Shown piece after piece: positions 48,380 to 58,351 of a DNA stretch of 64,000 bases (position 1 is its first letter; each line of letters begins with the position of its first letter). The notes beneath the pieces are model-generated. The model did no database searches. It was not told the DNA's origin and saw only the letters and a program-made list of their open reading frames with translations. The position numbers and the translations under genes are program-made. The stretch is from positions 1 to 64,000 of the forward strand of contig NZ_QEPO01000001.1 in assembly GCF_003252725.1 (NCBI RefSeq), in the 5' to 3' direction. Origin of the DNA: Haemophilus parainfluenzae. Its GTDB lineage: Bacteria > Pseudomonadota > Gammaproteobacteria > Enterobacterales > Pasteurellaceae.

Positions 48380-48832
48380 ATGTCAAAAAAATTCAATATT
48401 TTGTTGTTAAATGGCCCGAACTTAAATATGTTGGGCGCAAGAGAGCCGAAACATTATGGTTCGCTTTCGTTGTCTGCCATTGAAGAAAATGTGGCAAAAC
48501 TTGCGGCGCAGCATGATGTGAATTTGGAGTGCTTTCAAGCAAATAGCGAAGAAAAGTTAATCGATAAGATTCATCAAAGTTTTCAGAAAGTGGATTTTAT
48601 TTTAATTAACCCAGCAGCTTATACGCATACCAGTGTTGCATTGCGCGATGCGTTGCTTGCTGTGTCAATTCCTTTTGTTGAAATCCATTTGTCTAATGTA
48701 CATAAGCGCGAGCCATTCCGTCACCATTCTTACTTTAGTGATGTGGCTGAAGGGGTGATTTGTGGCTTAGGTGCGAAAGGCTATGAGTTTGCTCTCCAAT
48801 TCGCGTTAGATTTTTTAAATAAAAAAGCATAA
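48380..48832 (+). CDS. aroQ: Type II 3-dehydroquinate dehydratase
   Basis: The 150-residue enzyme of the shikimate pathway has the motifs [20 protein letters not shown] (with the catalytic Tyr), [16 protein letters not shown], and the [19 protein letters not shown] block containing catalytic His. I chose the ATG at 48380, with AAGGA eight bases upstream. It precedes accB, an order kept from enterobacteria. TATAAT at 48350-48355 is a likely -10 element. Confidence 0.95.
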   Translation: MSKKFNILLLNGPNLNMLGAREPKHYGSLSLSAIEENVAKLAAQHDVNLECFQANSEEKLIDKIHQSFQKVDFILINPAAYTHTSVALRDALLAVSIPFVEIHLSNVHKREPFRHHSYFSDVAEGVICGLGAKGYEFALQFALDFLNKKA

Positions 48833-48926
48833 AATTTCACAAAATTTACAGATTTTCGCAGAAATTTATCGCAAATTGCGTGATTTTGCGGTAATCTTGC
48901 CGACACAAAAAACAGGTTTCAAAATG

Positions 48927-48960
48927 ACCGCACTTTGGAGTGAATTTTGAAAGTGCGGTT
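48927..48960. repeat. Inverted uptake-signal pair upstream of accB
   Basis: An uptake signal complement at 48927-48935 and a direct copy at 48951-48959 can form a hairpin between aroQ and accB. There is no good T-run on either side, so I call it a paired repeat rather than a sure terminator. Confidence 0.6.
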
Positions 48961-48991
48961 GAAAATTCATTAATATTTTTAGGAAGAGCGT

Positions 48992-49450
48992 ATGGACATT
49001 CGTAAAATCAAAAAACTGATTGAATTAGTAGAAGAATCGGGTATCACTGAATTAGAAGTGCAAGAAGAAGAAGGTACAGTACGTATTAGTCGTGCGGCAC
49101 CAGCTGTTGCACCGGCTGCAATTCAATATGCAGCGGCGCCTGTAGCACCCGTTGCGGCTGCTGCCGCTGCTCCAGCGGCAGCAGCGCCTGCTGAAGTGCC
49201 AGCGGCTGAAATTTCTGGCCACCAAGTGCGTTCACCAATGGTAGGGACATTCTACCGTAGCCCAAGCCCAGAAGCGAAAGCTTTCGTAGAAGTGGGACAA
49301 ACAGTCAAAGTAGGCGATGCACTTTGTATCGTTGAAGCAATGAAAATGATGAACCGTATCGAAGCAGATAAAGCTGGTGTGGTAAAAGCAATCTTAGTAA
49401 ATGATGGCGAAGCGGTTGAATTTGATCAACCATTGATCGTTATCGAATAA
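48992..49450 (+). CDS. accB: Biotin carboxyl carrier protein of acetyl-CoA carboxylase
   Basis: The 152-residue carrier has an N-terminal helical region, an Ala/Pro-rich linker (about 35-72) and a biotinyl domain with EAMKMMNR, the biotinylated Lys being Lys118. It shuttles carboxybiotin to the transferase subunits in fatty-acid synthesis. AGGAAGAGCGT precedes the ATG. It is followed by a hairpin before accC. Confidence 0.96.
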   Translation: MDIRKIKKLIELVEESGITELEVQEEEGTVRISRAAPAVAPAAIQYAAAPVAPVAAAAAAPAAAAPAEVPAAEISGHQVRSPMVGTFYRSPSPEAKAFVEVGQTVKVGDALCIVEAMKMMNRIEADKAGVVKAILVNDGEAVEFDQPLIVIE

Positions 49451-49464
49451 TCCCTATCAATCTG

Positions 49465-49492
49465 AAATGGCGAGCTTTCTCGCCATTTTTTC
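49465..49492 (+). terminator. Hairpin terminator between accB and accC
   Basis: AAATGGCGAG / CTCGCCATTT forms a stem with a T-run inside the accB-accC operon, 19 bases before accC. It may allow accB to be made in excess of accC. Confidence 0.75.
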
Positions 49493-49510
49493 ACACAAGT
49501 GGAAATTGTT

Positions 49511-50857
49511 ATGTTAGAAAAAGTTGTGATTGCTAACCGTGGTGAAATTGCACTGCGTATTTTACGTGCCTGTAAAGAATTAGGCATTAAAACTGTGGCG
49601 GTTCACTCTACCGCTGATCGTGATTTAAAACACGTATTACTTGCGGATGAAACGATTTGTATCGGGCCAGCACCATCTGTAAAAAGTTATTTGAATATTC
49701 CTGCTATTATTGCAGCGGCAGAAGTAACAGGTGCAGATGCTATCCACCCAGGTTATGGCTTCCTTTCTGAAAACGCGGATTTTGCAGAGCAAGTAGAGCG
49801 TTCTGGTTTTATCTTTATCGGTCCAACAGCAGATGTCATTCGTTTAATGGGTGATAAAGTTTCTGCGATTAAAGCAATGAAAAAAGCGGGCGTGCCTTGT
49901 GTACCAGGTTCTGATGGTCCTGTCGGTAGCGATATCGCGAAAAATAAAGAAATTGCAAAACGTATTGGTTATCCAATTATTATCAAAGCATCTGGCGGCG
50001 GCGGTGGTCGTGGTATGCGTGTTGTTCGTAGCGAAGATGCACTTGAAGAATCAATTGCGATGACAAAAGCTGAAGCAAAAGCAGCATTTAATAATGACAT
50101 GGTTTATATGGAAAAATATTTAGAAAATCCACGCCATATTGAAATCCAAGTTTTAGCGGATACACACGGTAATGCAATCTATCTTGCTGAGCGTGATTGT
50201 TCAATGCAGCGTCGTCACCAAAAAGTTGTGGAAGAAGCACCCGCACCAGGTATTACCGAAGAAGTTCGTCGTGATATCGGTTCTCGTTGTGCGAAGGCTT
50301 GTGTTGAAATTGGCTATCGCGGTGCAGGTACATTTGAATTCTTATATGAAAATGGTGAGTTCTATTTCATCGAAATGAATACTCGTATTCAAGTTGAGCA
50401 TCCAGTAACAGAAATGATTACTGGTGTGGATTTGGTGAAAGAACAATTGCGTATCGCGGCTGGTTTACCACTTTCTTACAAACAAGAAGATATTAAAGTG
50501 AAAGGTCATGCAATTGAATGTCGTATCAATGCAGAAGATCCAAAAACATTCTTACCATCTCCAGGTAAAGTGGCACACTTGCACTCACCAGGTGGTTTAG
50601 GCGTTCGTTGGGATTCTCATGTGTATGGCGGTTATACCGTTCCTCCACATTATGATTCCATGATCGCAAAATTAATCACATACGGTGATACTCGTGATGT
50701 AGCTATTCGTCGTATGCAAAATGCATTATCTGAAACGATTATTGATGGTATCAAAACAAATATCCCACTTCATGAACTCATTCTTGAAGATGAAAACTTC
50801 CAAAAAGGTGGCGCAAATATCCACTATTTAGAGAAGAAATTAGGGATGTATGATTAA
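49511..50857 (+). CDS. accC: Biotin carboxylase subunit of acetyl-CoA carboxylase
   Basis: The 448-residue ATP-grasp enzyme carboxylates biotin on AccB. It starts [16 protein letters not shown]. The glycine-rich ATP loop [12 protein letters not shown], the [15 protein letters not shown] catalytic segment and the C-terminal domain are complete. I chose the ATG at 49511 over an upstream in-frame GTG at 49499, which would add four residues not seen in the family. Confidence 0.96.
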   Translation: MLEKVVIANRGEIALRILRACKELGIKTVAVHSTADRDLKHVLLADETICIGPAPSVKSYLNIPAIIAAAEVTGADAIHPGYGFLSENADFAEQVERSGFIFIGPTADVIRLMGDKVSAIKAMKKAGVPCVPGSDGPVGSDIAKNKEIAKRIGYPIIIKASGGGGGRGMRVVRSEDALEESIAMTKAEAKAAFNNDMVYMEKYLENPRHIEIQVLADTHGNAIYLAERDCSMQRRHQKVVEEAPAPGITEEVRRDIGSRCAKACVEIGYRGAGTFEFLYENGEFYFIEMNTRIQVEHPVTEMITGVDLVKEQLRIAAGLPLSYKQEDIKVKGHAIECRINAEDPKTFLPSPGKVAHLHSPGGLGVRWDSHVYGGYTVPPHYDSMIAKLITYGDTRDVAIRRMQNALSETIIDGIKTNIPLHELILEDENFQKGGANIHYLEKKLGMYD

Positions 50858-50873
50858 TTTATAATTTTCTAGG

Positions 50874-50902
50874 CAAAGGCAGAATATTTCTGCCTTTTTT
50901 GT
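50874..50902 (+). terminator. Terminator after accC
   Basis: AAAGGCAGAA / TTCTGCCTTT is a strong stem followed by a T-run. It separates accBC from yhdT-panF. Confidence 0.87.
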
Positions 50903-50953
50903 TTGTCGTTTAATATAATTATTGACGTTAAAGTATTCTAACGGGAGTTCATA

Positions 50954-51208
50954 ATGGATTTATCACAACGGTATAAGCAAGCGGCTAAGGAAGCTCGCTG
51001 GGCATTAGGTTTAGCTATTTTTTACGTAATTGGATGGTGTGTTTGTGCTTATTTACCCAAAGACTCGCCTGGACCGATAGGTTTTCCGTTGTGGTTTGAA
51101 TTATCCTGCATTTATTTACCTATTTTGTTTGTCGTCATTGGGTATTGGATTGTCAAAATTGTCTTTTTAGATATTCCGCTAGATGTTGAGTCAAAGGAGA
51201 ATAAATAA
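50954..51208 (+). CDS. yhdT: YhdT family (DUF997) membrane protein
   Basis: The 84-residue protein has two membrane helices (about 16-33 and 48-68). It matches YhdT, the small protein that always precedes panF. The conserved blocks are EARWALGLAIFYVIGW and GFPLWFELSCIYLPI. Its role is unknown but may support the transporter. Its stop overlaps the panF start by one base, so translation is coupled. Confidence 0.9.
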   Translation: MDLSQRYKQAAKEARWALGLAIFYVIGWCVCAYLPKDSPGPIGFPLWFELSCIYLPILFVVIGYWIVKIVFLDIPLDVESKENK

Positions 51209-52632
51209 TGAATTTAGGTATTATTCTCCCCTTAGCTATCTATTTAGTCTTTATCTTTGGTGCGGCATTATTTGCTTATGTAAAACGCAGTAAAGGTGAT
51301 TTCCTTACGGAATATTATGTAGGAAATCGCTCCATGACGGGCTTTGTGCTTGCGATGACAACGGCTTCCACTTATGCTAGTGCCAGTTCTTTTGTTGGTG
51401 GACCTGGGGCAGCTTATAAATATGGGCTAGGTTGGGTATTACTCGCCATGATCCAAGTACCGGCTGTTTGGTTAGCCTTAGGTGCATTGGGCAAAAAGTT
51501 TGCATTACTTTCTCGCGAGACCAATGCGCTTACTATCAATGATTTATTTCTCTATCGTTATAAAAATAAATATCTCGTTTGGATTTCCAGTCTAGCATTG
51601 TTGCTTGCCTTCTTTGCTGCTATGGTTGTGCAATTTATTGGTGGGGCAAGATTGCTCGAAACCACGATAGGGATTCCTTATACTCACGCCTTGCTTATTT
51701 TTGCCTTAACGGTTGGTATTTATACGTTTATTGGTGGTTTCCGAGCCGTCGTGTTAACCGATACAATTCAAGGTACGGTAATGATTTTGGGCACAATCGT
51801 GCTATTAGTGGGCGTGATTTACCATCTCGGTGGCGTAGAAAGTGCGGTCAATAAATTAACTGAAATTGATCCGAGTTTAGTAAGCCCTTACGGTCCGAAT
51901 GAGATGCTTGATTTTCAATTTATGGCCTCATTTTGGATTTTAGTTTGTTTCGGTGTGGTTGGTTTACCGCATACTGCAGTCCGCTGCATGGCTTTCAAAG
52001 ATAGTAAAGCCTTACATCGAGGCATGCTTATTGGGACGATTGTCCTTTCAGTCATTATGTTTGGTATGCACTTGGTGGGCGCTTTAGGACGTGCCGTTGT
52101 GCCTGATTTGACCATATCAGATAAAGTCATTCCAACATTAATGTTGGAAGTGCTTCCGCCCATTGTTGCAGGGATTTTCTTAGCCGCACCGATGTCTGCG
52201 ATTATGTCCACAGTCGATGCACAACTGATTCAATCCTCTTCAATCTTTGTGAAAGATTTATATCTAGCAAGTAAACCAGAAGCGGCGAAGAATGAAAAAC
52301 GAATTAGCCGTATTTCATCAGTCATCACGCTGATTTTATCGGCATTACTAATTCTCGCAGCACTCAATCCACCTGATATGATTATTTGGTTGAATTTATT
52401 TGCTTTCGGGGGATTAGAAGCAGCATTCCTTTGGGTGATCGTATTAGGCATTTATTGGGATAAAGCAAATGCTGCCGGTGCAATAAGTTCAATGGTGGTG
52501 GGATTAAGCAGTTATGTGCTGCTGACTCAATTTGGTATCAAACTATTTGGTTTTAATGCCATTGTCCCCGCGCTTGTATTTGGTTTGGTTGCGTTTATCT
52601 TAGGCAATCAATTAGGCGCTAAAAAACAGTAA
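51208..52632 (+). CDS. panF: Sodium/pantothenate symporter
   Basis: The 474-residue sodium:solute symporter has about thirteen helices. It has the N-terminal YYVGNRSMTGFVLAMTTAST, the VQFIGGARLLE segment and the SSF signature MSAIMSTVDAQLIQSS. It imports pantothenate for coenzyme A synthesis. Neighbour order yhdT-panF-(DMT)-prmA-dusB-fis is largely conserved in gamma-proteobacteria. An uptake signal (51840-51848) lies inside the gene. Confidence 0.94.
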   Translation: MNLGIILPLAIYLVFIFGAALFAYVKRSKGDFLTEYYVGNRSMTGFVLAMTTASTYASASSFVGGPGAAYKYGLGWVLLAMIQVPAVWLALGALGKKFALLSRETNALTINDLFLYRYKNKYLVWISSLALLLAFFAAMVVQFIGGARLLETTIGIPYTHALLIFALTVGIYTFIGGFRAVVLTDTIQGTVMILGTIVLLVGVIYHLGGVESAVNKLTEIDPSLVSPYGPNEMLDFQFMASFWILVCFGVVGLPHTAVRCMAFKDSKALHRGMLIGTIVLSVIMFGMHLVGALGRAVVPDLTISDKVIPTLMLEVLPPIVAGIFLAAPMSAIMSTVDAQLIQSSSIFVKDLYLASKPEAAKNEKRISRISSVITLILSALLILAALNPPDMIIWLNLFAFGGLEAAFLWVIVLGIYWDKANAAGAISSMVVGLSSYVLLTQFGIKLFGFNAIVPALVFGLVAFILGNQLGAKKQ

Positions 52633-52648
52633 AAATGGACTGCACTTT

Positions 52649-53524
52649 ATGATTTACCAGATCCTCGCATTGTTTATTTGGAGTAGTGCCTTTGTTGCCG
52701 CTAAATACACCTTCACAATGATGGATACTATTTTGATGATTCAAGCCCGTTTATTCATGGCGGCGATTATTGTGATGCCGCTCTTTTTTCGTCGTTGGAA
52801 AGGTGTTTCAAAACCGATGCGAAAACAGCTTTGGTGGTTAGGTTTTTTTAATTATACCGCGACCTTTTTGCTGCAATTTATTGGCTTAAAATATACGAGC
52901 GCGGCGAGCGCAACGACCATGATTGGATTAGAGCCGTTATGTGTGATTTTTATAGGGCATTTTTTCTTTCAAGATCGTGCTAAATGGTATCATTGGGTGT
53001 GTGGCGCTTTTGCTTTTTTAGGCGTGGCTATTTTAATTTTAGGTGGTCAAGGCAATGAAGGCTCAAGTGAAATTAGTTTATTGGGTTGCTCCTTAGTAGT
53101 GGCGGCAAGTATTGTGTTTGCTTGTTGTTTACGTTGGACGAAAAAAGTGGTGGCAACGGTTTCAGCACAAGCTTATACATCCATTTCAATTGTGTTGGCA
53201 ACTATCACCATGCTGCCATTTACTTTATTGATGACTGAAAACTGGGATATCCATTTTAACTGGCTTGGTTTCTTCGGTTTGATTTATCTTGGCGTAGCAT
53301 GCAGTTGGTTTGCCTTTTGGTTATGGAATAAAGGCTTAAATTCAGTAGATGCAAAAATCTCGGGAATTTTGACCGCACTTGAGCCGATTTTTGGTGTCTT
53401 TTTAGCGGTATTATTACTTAACGAAGAGGTTTCACTTGTTTCAGCACTTGGGATTATCATTATTGTGGTTTCAGCCTTAGGCGTAAGTTTATTACCGAAA
53501 TGGTTACATAAAGAAATTAATTAA
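52649..53524 (+). CDS. DMT superfamily (EamA) transporter
   Basis: The 291-residue transporter has ten helices in two EamA repeats. The motifs are FIWSSAFVAAKYTF in the first half and GLIYLGVACSWFAFWLWNKG with LEPIFGVFLAVLLLNEE in the second. Substrates in this family range over amino acids and metabolites and cannot be read here. It starts 16 bases after panF and ends 12 bases before prmA. It is an addition to the panF-prmA order of enterobacteria. Confidence 0.86.
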   Translation: MIYQILALFIWSSAFVAAKYTFTMMDTILMIQARLFMAAIIVMPLFFRRWKGVSKPMRKQLWWLGFFNYTATFLLQFIGLKYTSAASATTMIGLEPLCVIFIGHFFFQDRAKWYHWVCGAFAFLGVAILILGGQGNEGSSEISLLGCSLVVAASIVFACCLRWTKKVVATVSAQAYTSISIVLATITMLPFTLLMTENWDIHFNWLGFFGLIYLGVACSWFAFWLWNKGLNSVDAKISGILTALEPIFGVFLAVLLLNEEVSLVSALGIIIIVVSALGVSLLPKWLHKEIN

Positions 53525-53536
53525 AAGGAAAAGAAG

Positions 53537-54424
53537 ATGGCGTGGATTCAAATTCGCTTAAATAGTACAAATGAAAAAGCCGAGAAAATTAGCGACTTTT
53601 TAGAAGAAATTGGCTCAGTTTCGGTGACATTTATGGATAGCCAAGATACGCCGATTTTTGAACCACTTCCGGGCGAAACGCGTTTGTGGGGGAACACCGA
53701 TGTGATCGCCTTGTTTGATGCAGAAACGGATATGAATGAAATTGTGAGTCTGCTTAAACAAGCGCATCATCTAGATGAAAATACGGCTTACAAAATTGAG
53801 CAAATCGAGGATAAAGACTGGGAACGTGAATGGATGGATAACTTCCACCCAATGCAATTTGGTCAACGTTTATGGATTTGCCCAAGCTGGCGTGAAGTGC
53901 CAGATCAAAATGCGGTGAATGTGATGCTTGATCCTGGTTTAGCTTTTGGGACAGGTACCCACCCGACAACTGCACTTTGTTTAGAGTGGTTAGATGGTTT
54001 AGATTTAACAGGCAAAACTGTCATCGATTTTGGTTGTGGGTCAGGAATTCTTGCTATTGCGGCTCTTAAATTAGGCGCAAAAAATGCGATTGGTATTGAT
54101 ATCGATCCACAGGCGATTCTCGCAAGTCGTAATAATGCGGAACAAAATGGGGTGGCAGATCGTCTTCAGCTTTTCCTATCCGATGATAAACCTGCTGATT
54201 TAAAAGCGGATGTCGTTGTGGCGAATATTCTTGCAGGTCCATTAAAAGAACTTTACCCAATTATTTCTCAATTAGTGAAAGAGGGCGGGGATCTAGGACT
54301 ATCTGGCATTTTAGAAACACAAGCACAATCGGTATGTGATGCTTATACACAATCATTTGATTTAGATCCTGTTGCAGTGAAAGAGGAATGGTGCCGTATT
54401 ACAGGTAAATTAAAATCGGCTTAA
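53537..54424 (+). CDS. prmA: Ribosomal protein L11 methyltransferase
   Basis: The 295-residue enzyme trimethylates L11. It has an N-terminal substrate-recognition domain, a linker with [20 protein letters not shown], and the SAM-binding motif [20 protein letters not shown]. The NPPY-like loop is [27 protein letters not shown] precedes the ATG. It follows the DMT gene closely. Confidence 0.95.
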   Translation: MAWIQIRLNSTNEKAEKISDFLEEIGSVSVTFMDSQDTPIFEPLPGETRLWGNTDVIALFDAETDMNEIVSLLKQAHHLDENTAYKIEQIEDKDWEREWMDNFHPMQFGQRLWICPSWREVPDQNAVNVMLDPGLAFGTGTHPTTALCLEWLDGLDLTGKTVIDFGCGSGILAIAALKLGAKNAIGIDIDPQAILASRNNAEQNGVADRLQLFLSDDKPADLKADVVVANILAGPLKELYPIISQLVKEGGDLGLSGILETQAQSVCDAYTQSFDLDPVAVKEEWCRITGKLKSA

Positions 54425-54472
54425 TTTCTTTTTGTCAATTAAAAAAAGTGCATTTTTTGAACAAAATTCACT

Positions 54473-54508
54473 TTGCAAAAAAAAGAAAAATGCGTAATAT
54501 AGCACCCC
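54473..54508 (+). promoter_or_regulatory. Promoter of dusB-fis with GC-rich discriminator
   Basis: TTGCAA (54473-54478) and TAATAT (54495-54500) are separated by 16 bases, followed at once by AGCACCCC. A GC-rich discriminator next to the -10 element is the known signature of fis and stable-RNA promoters subject to stringent and growth-rate control. The dusB start is about 70 bases downstream. Confidence 0.65.
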
Positions 54509-54571
54509 TTGTCGGTTGCTATTGTGGCCTGACTTGCTGGAGATAGGACTTGTAATTGGGGATAACATAAA

Positions 54572-55552
54572 ATGCGAATTGGTTCTTATGAATTAAAAAA
54601 TCGTATTTTATTGGCACCCATGGCAGGTATCACGGATCAACCCTTTCGACGTTTATGTGCCCATTATGGTGCAGGATTAACGTTTTCAGAGATGATGTCA
54701 ACTAATCCACAAGTTTGGCATACAGAGAAATCGAAACTTCGTTTAGCACATAGTGAAGAGCTAGGATTAAATGCGGTGCAAATCGCAGGTTCTGATCCTT
54801 TAGAAATGGCCCAAGCTGCAGCAATTAATGTAGCCTATGGTGCTGAAATTATCGACATCAATATGGGCTGTCCCGCAAAGAAAGTAAATCGAAAATTAGC
54901 GGGCTCTGCACTGCTTCAATTTCCTGATTTAGTGGAAAAAATTTTAAAAGAAGTAGTGAATGCCGTTGATGTGCCTGTGACGTTAAAAATTCGCACAGGT
55001 TGGAATAAGGCAAACCGAAACTGTGTGCAAATCGGCAAAATTGCAGAACAATCTGGTATTCAAGCTTTAACCATTCACGGGCGGACGAAAGAATGCTTAT
55101 TTGAAGGGGAAGCGGAATACGACAATATTCGAGCAGTCAAACAATCAATTTCAATTCCAGTCATTGCGAATGGTGATATTGATTCTGCCTCGAAAGCGAA
55201 AAAGGTACTTGAGTATACAGGTGCCGATGCAATAATGATCGGTCGTGCTTCATTAGGCAATCCGTGGCTTTTCCAAGCAGTGGAAGCGCTAGTAGAACAT
55301 GATACGATAATTCAAACACTAAGTTTACGTGAAAAGTGCGGTCATATTTTGCGTCATATTCAAGAACTTCATCAGTTCTATGGCGAGCAAAAAGGCTATC
55401 GAATAGCCCGCAAACATGTCGCTTGGTATTTACAGGGAATTCAACCCGATTCCGTTTTTAGACAGACTTTTAACGCAATTAATGAACCGAAAGAGCAGTT
55501 AATTGTGCTGGAAGATTTTTTAAATTCAATTTTGGATAAAGAAAAATGTTAG
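54572..55552 (+). CDS. dusB: tRNA-dihydrouridine synthase B
   Basis: The 326-residue flavoenzyme reduces uridines in tRNA. It has [17 protein letters not shown], the catalytic Cys in [27 protein letters not shown], and [16 protein letters not shown] for FMN phosphate binding. Its 3' end overlaps the fis start by 7 bases, the widely conserved dusB-fis operon. Confidence 0.96.
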   Translation: MRIGSYELKNRILLAPMAGITDQPFRRLCAHYGAGLTFSEMMSTNPQVWHTEKSKLRLAHSEELGLNAVQIAGSDPLEMAQAAAINVAYGAEIIDINMGCPAKKVNRKLAGSALLQFPDLVEKILKEVVNAVDVPVTLKIRTGWNKANRNCVQIGKIAEQSGIQALTIHGRTKECLFEGEAEYDNIRAVKQSISIPVIANGDIDSASKAKKVLEYTGADAIMIGRASLGNPWLFQAVEALVEHDTIIQTLSLREKCGHILRHIQELHQFYGEQKGYRIARKHVAWYLQGIQPDSVFRQTFNAINEPKEQLIVLEDFLNSILDKEKC

Positions 55553-55845
55553 AACAACAACGTAGTCCGTCTGAAGCGTTAACCGTTTCAGTTTTAAACT
55601 CTCAATCACAAGTAACAAACAAACCATTACGTGATTCAGTAAAACAAGCTTTACGCAATTACTTATCACAATTAGATGGTCAAGATGTGAATGATCTTTA
55701 CGAATTAGTATTAGCGGAAGTTGAACACCCGATGTTAGATATGATTATGCAATACACCCGCGGTAACCAAACCCGTGCAGCAAACATGCTCGGCATTAAC
55801 CGTGGTACATTGCGTAAGAAATTGAAAAAATACGGTATGGGCTAA
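55546..55845 (+). CDS. fis: DNA-binding protein Fis
   Basis: The 99-residue nucleoid protein has the N-terminal beta-hairpin arm, the dimerisation helices and the C-terminal helix-turn-helix [20 protein letters not shown]. It bends DNA at rRNA, recombination and many other promoters. It overlaps dusB, from which it is transcribed, and ends in a terminator shared with tonB. Confidence 0.97.
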   Translation: MLEQQRSPSEALTVSVLNSQSQVTNKPLRDSVKQALRNYLSQLDGQDVNDLYELVLAEVEHPMLDMIMQYTRGNQTRAANMLGINRGTLRKKLKKYGMG

Positions 55846-55861
55846 TTAAGATTAGCAAAAG

Positions 55862-55893
55862 AAAAGGCGAACATGATGTTCGCCTTTTTATTT
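55862..55893. terminator. Terminator between fis and tonB
   Basis: AAAAGGCGAACA / TGTTCGCCTTTT is a 12-base stem with T-run, positioned between two convergent genes. Confidence 0.88.
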
Positions 55894-55895
55894 AT

Positions 55896-56702
55896 CTATT
55901 GAATGGTGAAGCTAATTGGTACACTGACTGAAGAGGTAAATCCAGCTGGTTTTGGACCAACAGGTCTTGCACTTCTCACCGCTTCCAGTGCTGCGTTGTC
56001 TAAGCTTTCATCTCCAGAGGAATTCGTTACTCGTTCTCCTGATAAGGAGCCATCTGCCCCTACGCTAAAACTCACGCTCACAACACCTTGTTTACGCATC
56101 ATCTTCGCACGAGCAGGATAGCGTTTGTGCCGTTCAATTTCACGTCGAATAGCCGCACGATAAGCATTTAGTTCATCCGTATTGGTACCTGAGCCACCTT
56201 GAACGCCATTTGTACCAGGTTGACCTGTGGTCGTTGCTTTAGAATTTGCCGTAGCCGTTGAATTAATATTCTTATCGCCAATCGGTAAGCTCTTCGGCAT
56301 TTCTACCGCTTTCTCTGCTTTTACCTCATTTTTAGGTTTATCCTTTGGCTTTTCTTTTGGTTTCGGTTTCGGTTTTTCTATTGGTTTTTCTGGCTTTTTC
56401 TCAGGCTCTTTTTTCTTCTCGGGTTCTGGTTGCTTTGTTGGATCCGCGACGACTTCTTGCTTTTCAGGTTCTGGTTCTGCCTGTTGAGGTTCAGGTTCAG
56501 GTTCTGGCTCTGGAGTCTGTTCTTCTACTCGCATTCCCTGAATCATTTCCATCGAAATCGTTGTAGATATTTCACCTGTAGCATTACTTGCAGCTTCACT
56601 TGGCTTATGCCAGTTCCAAAGCAATGCGCCTACAATGGCACCATGAATTAATAGAGAAATAAGCAAGCCTAATAGTGATCGTTTAGCTTGTTGGCTGTTC
56701 AT
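55896..56702 (-). CDS. tonB: Energy-transducing protein TonB
   Basis: The 268-residue protein has one N-terminal membrane anchor (about 9-30, including the SxxxH motif SLLIH), a long Pro-Glu then Pro-Lys rich spacer (about 62-130) and a C-terminal TonB domain ([18 protein letters not shown] and RSARPVGPK). It transmits proton-motive force to outer-membrane receptors. It overlaps exbD by 4 bases in the exbB-exbD-tonB operon. Confidence 0.95.
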   Translation of the reverse strand: MNSQQAKRSLLGLLISLLIHGAIVGALLWNWHKPSEAASNATGEISTTISMEMIQGMRVEEQTPEPEPEPEPQQAEPEPEKQEVVADPTKQPEPEKKKEPEKKPEKPIEKPKPKPKEKPKDKPKNEVKAEKAVEMPKSLPIGDKNINSTATANSKATTTGQPGTNGVQGGSGTNTDELNAYRAAIRREIERHKRYPARAKMMRKQGVVSVSFSVGADGSLSGERVTNSSGDESLDNAALEAVRSARPVGPKPAGFTSSVSVPISFTIQ

Positions 56703-57136
56703 TGTTTATGCCCTACTCCGACGCCTCCCACTGCTGGCGCATTTTTGCTCGAAGCGCCTTTATCTTTCATCGAAACAATCGCGACATTTTTAATTTCGTT
56801 TTTCGATAACATGTCAGTAATCGTCACAAAATCTTGGAAAGAGGCTTCTGCATCAATTTTTAATGTAACTTTCTGATCTTTATTCCAACCCGCGATCTCT
56901 TTTTCAAGCGCTTCTTGCGAGATAGGTTTGTCATTAAAATAAAGTTGTTTATCTGCCGTTACAGTCAATAATTTGGCTAATTCATCTGATTTGAATGCGA
57001 CCGTTGAACTGGCTTTTGGCACATTAACTTGAATTTTTCCTTGAGAAATAAAGGATGCGGTGATCAACACTATCGCTAATAACACCAACATAATGTCGAT
57101 GAAAGGAATAATGTTGATTTCATCAAATTTTTTCAC
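56699..57136 (-). CDS. exbD: Biopolymer transport protein ExbD
   Basis: The 145-residue protein has a short cytoplasmic N-terminus, one membrane helix with the essential Asp ([18 protein letters not shown]) and a periplasmic domain. It forms the proton channel with ExbB. The start is 2 bases from the exbB stop, and its end overlaps tonB by ATGA. Confidence 0.95.
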   Translation of the reverse strand: MKKFDEINIIPFIDIMLVLLAIVLITASFISQGKIQVNVPKASSTVAFKSDELAKLLTVTADKQLYFNDKPISQEALEKEIAGWNKDQKVTLKIDAEASFQDFVTITDMLSKNEIKNVAIVSMKDKGASSKNAPAVGGVGVGHKQ

Positions 57137-57138
57137 AA

Positions 57139-57591
57139 TTATTCCTTATCTTTTTGAGCGTTTAATACTTTCCATTTTAAGCGGTTAACTTCAACTTTAC
57201 GACCTAAACCGTTATAGAAAATCATGGAAGGGATTGCTACTAAAATACCTAAAGCGGTTGCTTTTAGGGCAAGAGAGAGATGCATCATGATTGCACCTGC
57301 ATCGACATCACCGCCAGCTTGACCAATTTGATAGAAGGTTAACAAAATACCAATTACTGTTCCTAACAAGCCCACATAAGGTGCGTTTGCACCAACGGTT
57401 GAAATGATCGTCATATTGCGATTTAAATCAATTTCAAGTGAATGGATATTGGAATATTTAGCGACATTGACACGGCTTAAAAAGATAAAACGCTCAATCA
57501 CAGTAGCAAGCATGATTACGCTCATAAGAAGTAAAAGCCCGATAATAATGTAATCACTATATTGTTCTAAAAACTCAAAAAGTTTTGGCAT
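57139..57591 (-). CDS. exbB: Biopolymer transport protein ExbB
   Basis: The 150-residue protein is the short Haemophilus-type ExbB. It has three membrane helices, with [21 protein letters not shown] and [25 protein letters not shown] as the conserved channel segments. It forms the pentameric core of the TonB motor. It is the first gene of the operon and sits just downstream of a Fur-like box. Confidence 0.94.
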   Translation of the reverse strand: MPKLFEFLEQYSDYIIIGLLLLMSVIMLATVIERFIFLSRVNVAKYSNIHSLEIDLNRNMTIISTVGANAPYVGLLGTVIGILLTFYQIGQAGGDVDAGAIMMHLSLALKATALGILVAIPSMIFYNGLGRKVEVNRLKWKVLNAQKDKE

Positions 57592-57632
57592 CTGATAGTC
57601 CTTTTATATGTAATAAAGAATACAAAATTAAT

Positions 57633-57647
57633 TGATAATGAATTTCA
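57633..57647. promoter_or_regulatory. Fur box upstream of exbB-exbD-tonB
   Basis: TGATAATGAATTTCA matches the 7-1-7 Fur consensus TGATAAT-N-ATTATCA at 12 of 14 positions. It lies 42 bases upstream of exbB. Iron control of TonB systems is established in many bacteria, so the site is plausible. Confidence 0.7.
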
Positions 57648-57711
57648 ATTAGATTGGGATTTTATCAAATGGAAAATAGAGCGTAAATATAAATTAGAAA
57701 AATGGCTATTT

Positions 57712-57754
57712 TTTTTGACCGCACTTTGAGATAAATCATAGAAAGTGCGGTTGT
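57712..57754 (-). terminator. Terminator after bcp (uptake-signal pair)
   Basis: Uptake signals at 57718-57726 (complement) and 57743-57751 pair into a hairpin. The minus strand continues into T8. It separates bcp from the exbB promoter. Confidence 0.8.
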
Positions 57755-57767
57755 TTTGAGAGGGGAT

Positions 57768-58235
57768 TTAACGGGATTGTAGGTAATCTAAGACAACCTG
57801 ATGATGTTCGCCTGTTTTGAATTTATCAAAAACGTGTTGAATTTTGCCTTGTTCATCAATGAGGAAGCTAATGCGGTGAATGCCGTCATAGGTGCGTCCC
57901 ATAAATTTCTTTTCACCCCATACACCAAATTGCTCGGCAACCTGGTGATCTTCATCAGAAAGCAAGGTGAAATTGAGCGACTTTTTCTCAACAAATTGAG
58001 CCAGTTTTTTTGGCGCATCTGTACTGATACCTAAAATGACTACTCCTAATTTTTCTAACTCACGTTTAGCATCACGCAAACCGCAGGCTTGAGTTGTACA
58101 GCCTGGCGTTAAGGCTTTTGGATAAAAATACACGAGCACTTTTTTACCTTTAAAATCACCTAATGAAATAAGTTGATTGTCTTGGTTTAAAAGTGAGAAT
58201 TGTGGTGCTAAGTCACCGGCTTGTAATGTTTTCAT
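57768..58235 (-). CDS. bcp: Thioredoxin-dependent peroxiredoxin (Bcp)
   Basis: The 155-residue peroxiredoxin has the peroxidatic Cys46 and resolving Cys51 in LTPGCTTQACGLRD, typical of the BCP/PrxQ class. It reduces hydrogen peroxide and alkyl hydroperoxides in the cytosol. It is divergent from dapA and upstream of the exbB operon. The order bcp/dapA/bamC is kept in related species. Confidence 0.94.
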   Translation of the reverse strand: MKTLQAGDLAPQFSLLNQDNQLISLGDFKGKKVLVYFYPKALTPGCTTQACGLRDAKRELEKLGVVILGISTDAPKKLAQFVEKKSLNFTLLSDEDHQVAEQFGVWGEKKFMGRTYDGIHRISFLIDEQGKIQHVFDKFKTGEHHQVVLDYLQSR

Positions 58236-58351
58236 AAAAAATCCTTAAAAATGTCAAAAATGATTTGTAAATTTGGGGTATTTTAGCCATTATAACTAGG
58301 CATTTTCAAATGTTATGATTAAAAAGTAGAATAGATGTAAATGGAGTGCTT

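Noticed and set aside
49110-49210. GC-rich repeat as a possible foreign element
   Set aside because: It encodes the Ala/Pro linker of the biotin carrier protein, a normal feature of the family.
56227-56566. Repetitive Phe/Ser/Gly-rich plus-strand open frames and possible phase-variable repeats in tonB
   Set aside because: These are the complement of the Pro-Lys and Pro-Glu spacer of TonB. The DNA repeats are imperfect multiples of three and would not switch the frame.
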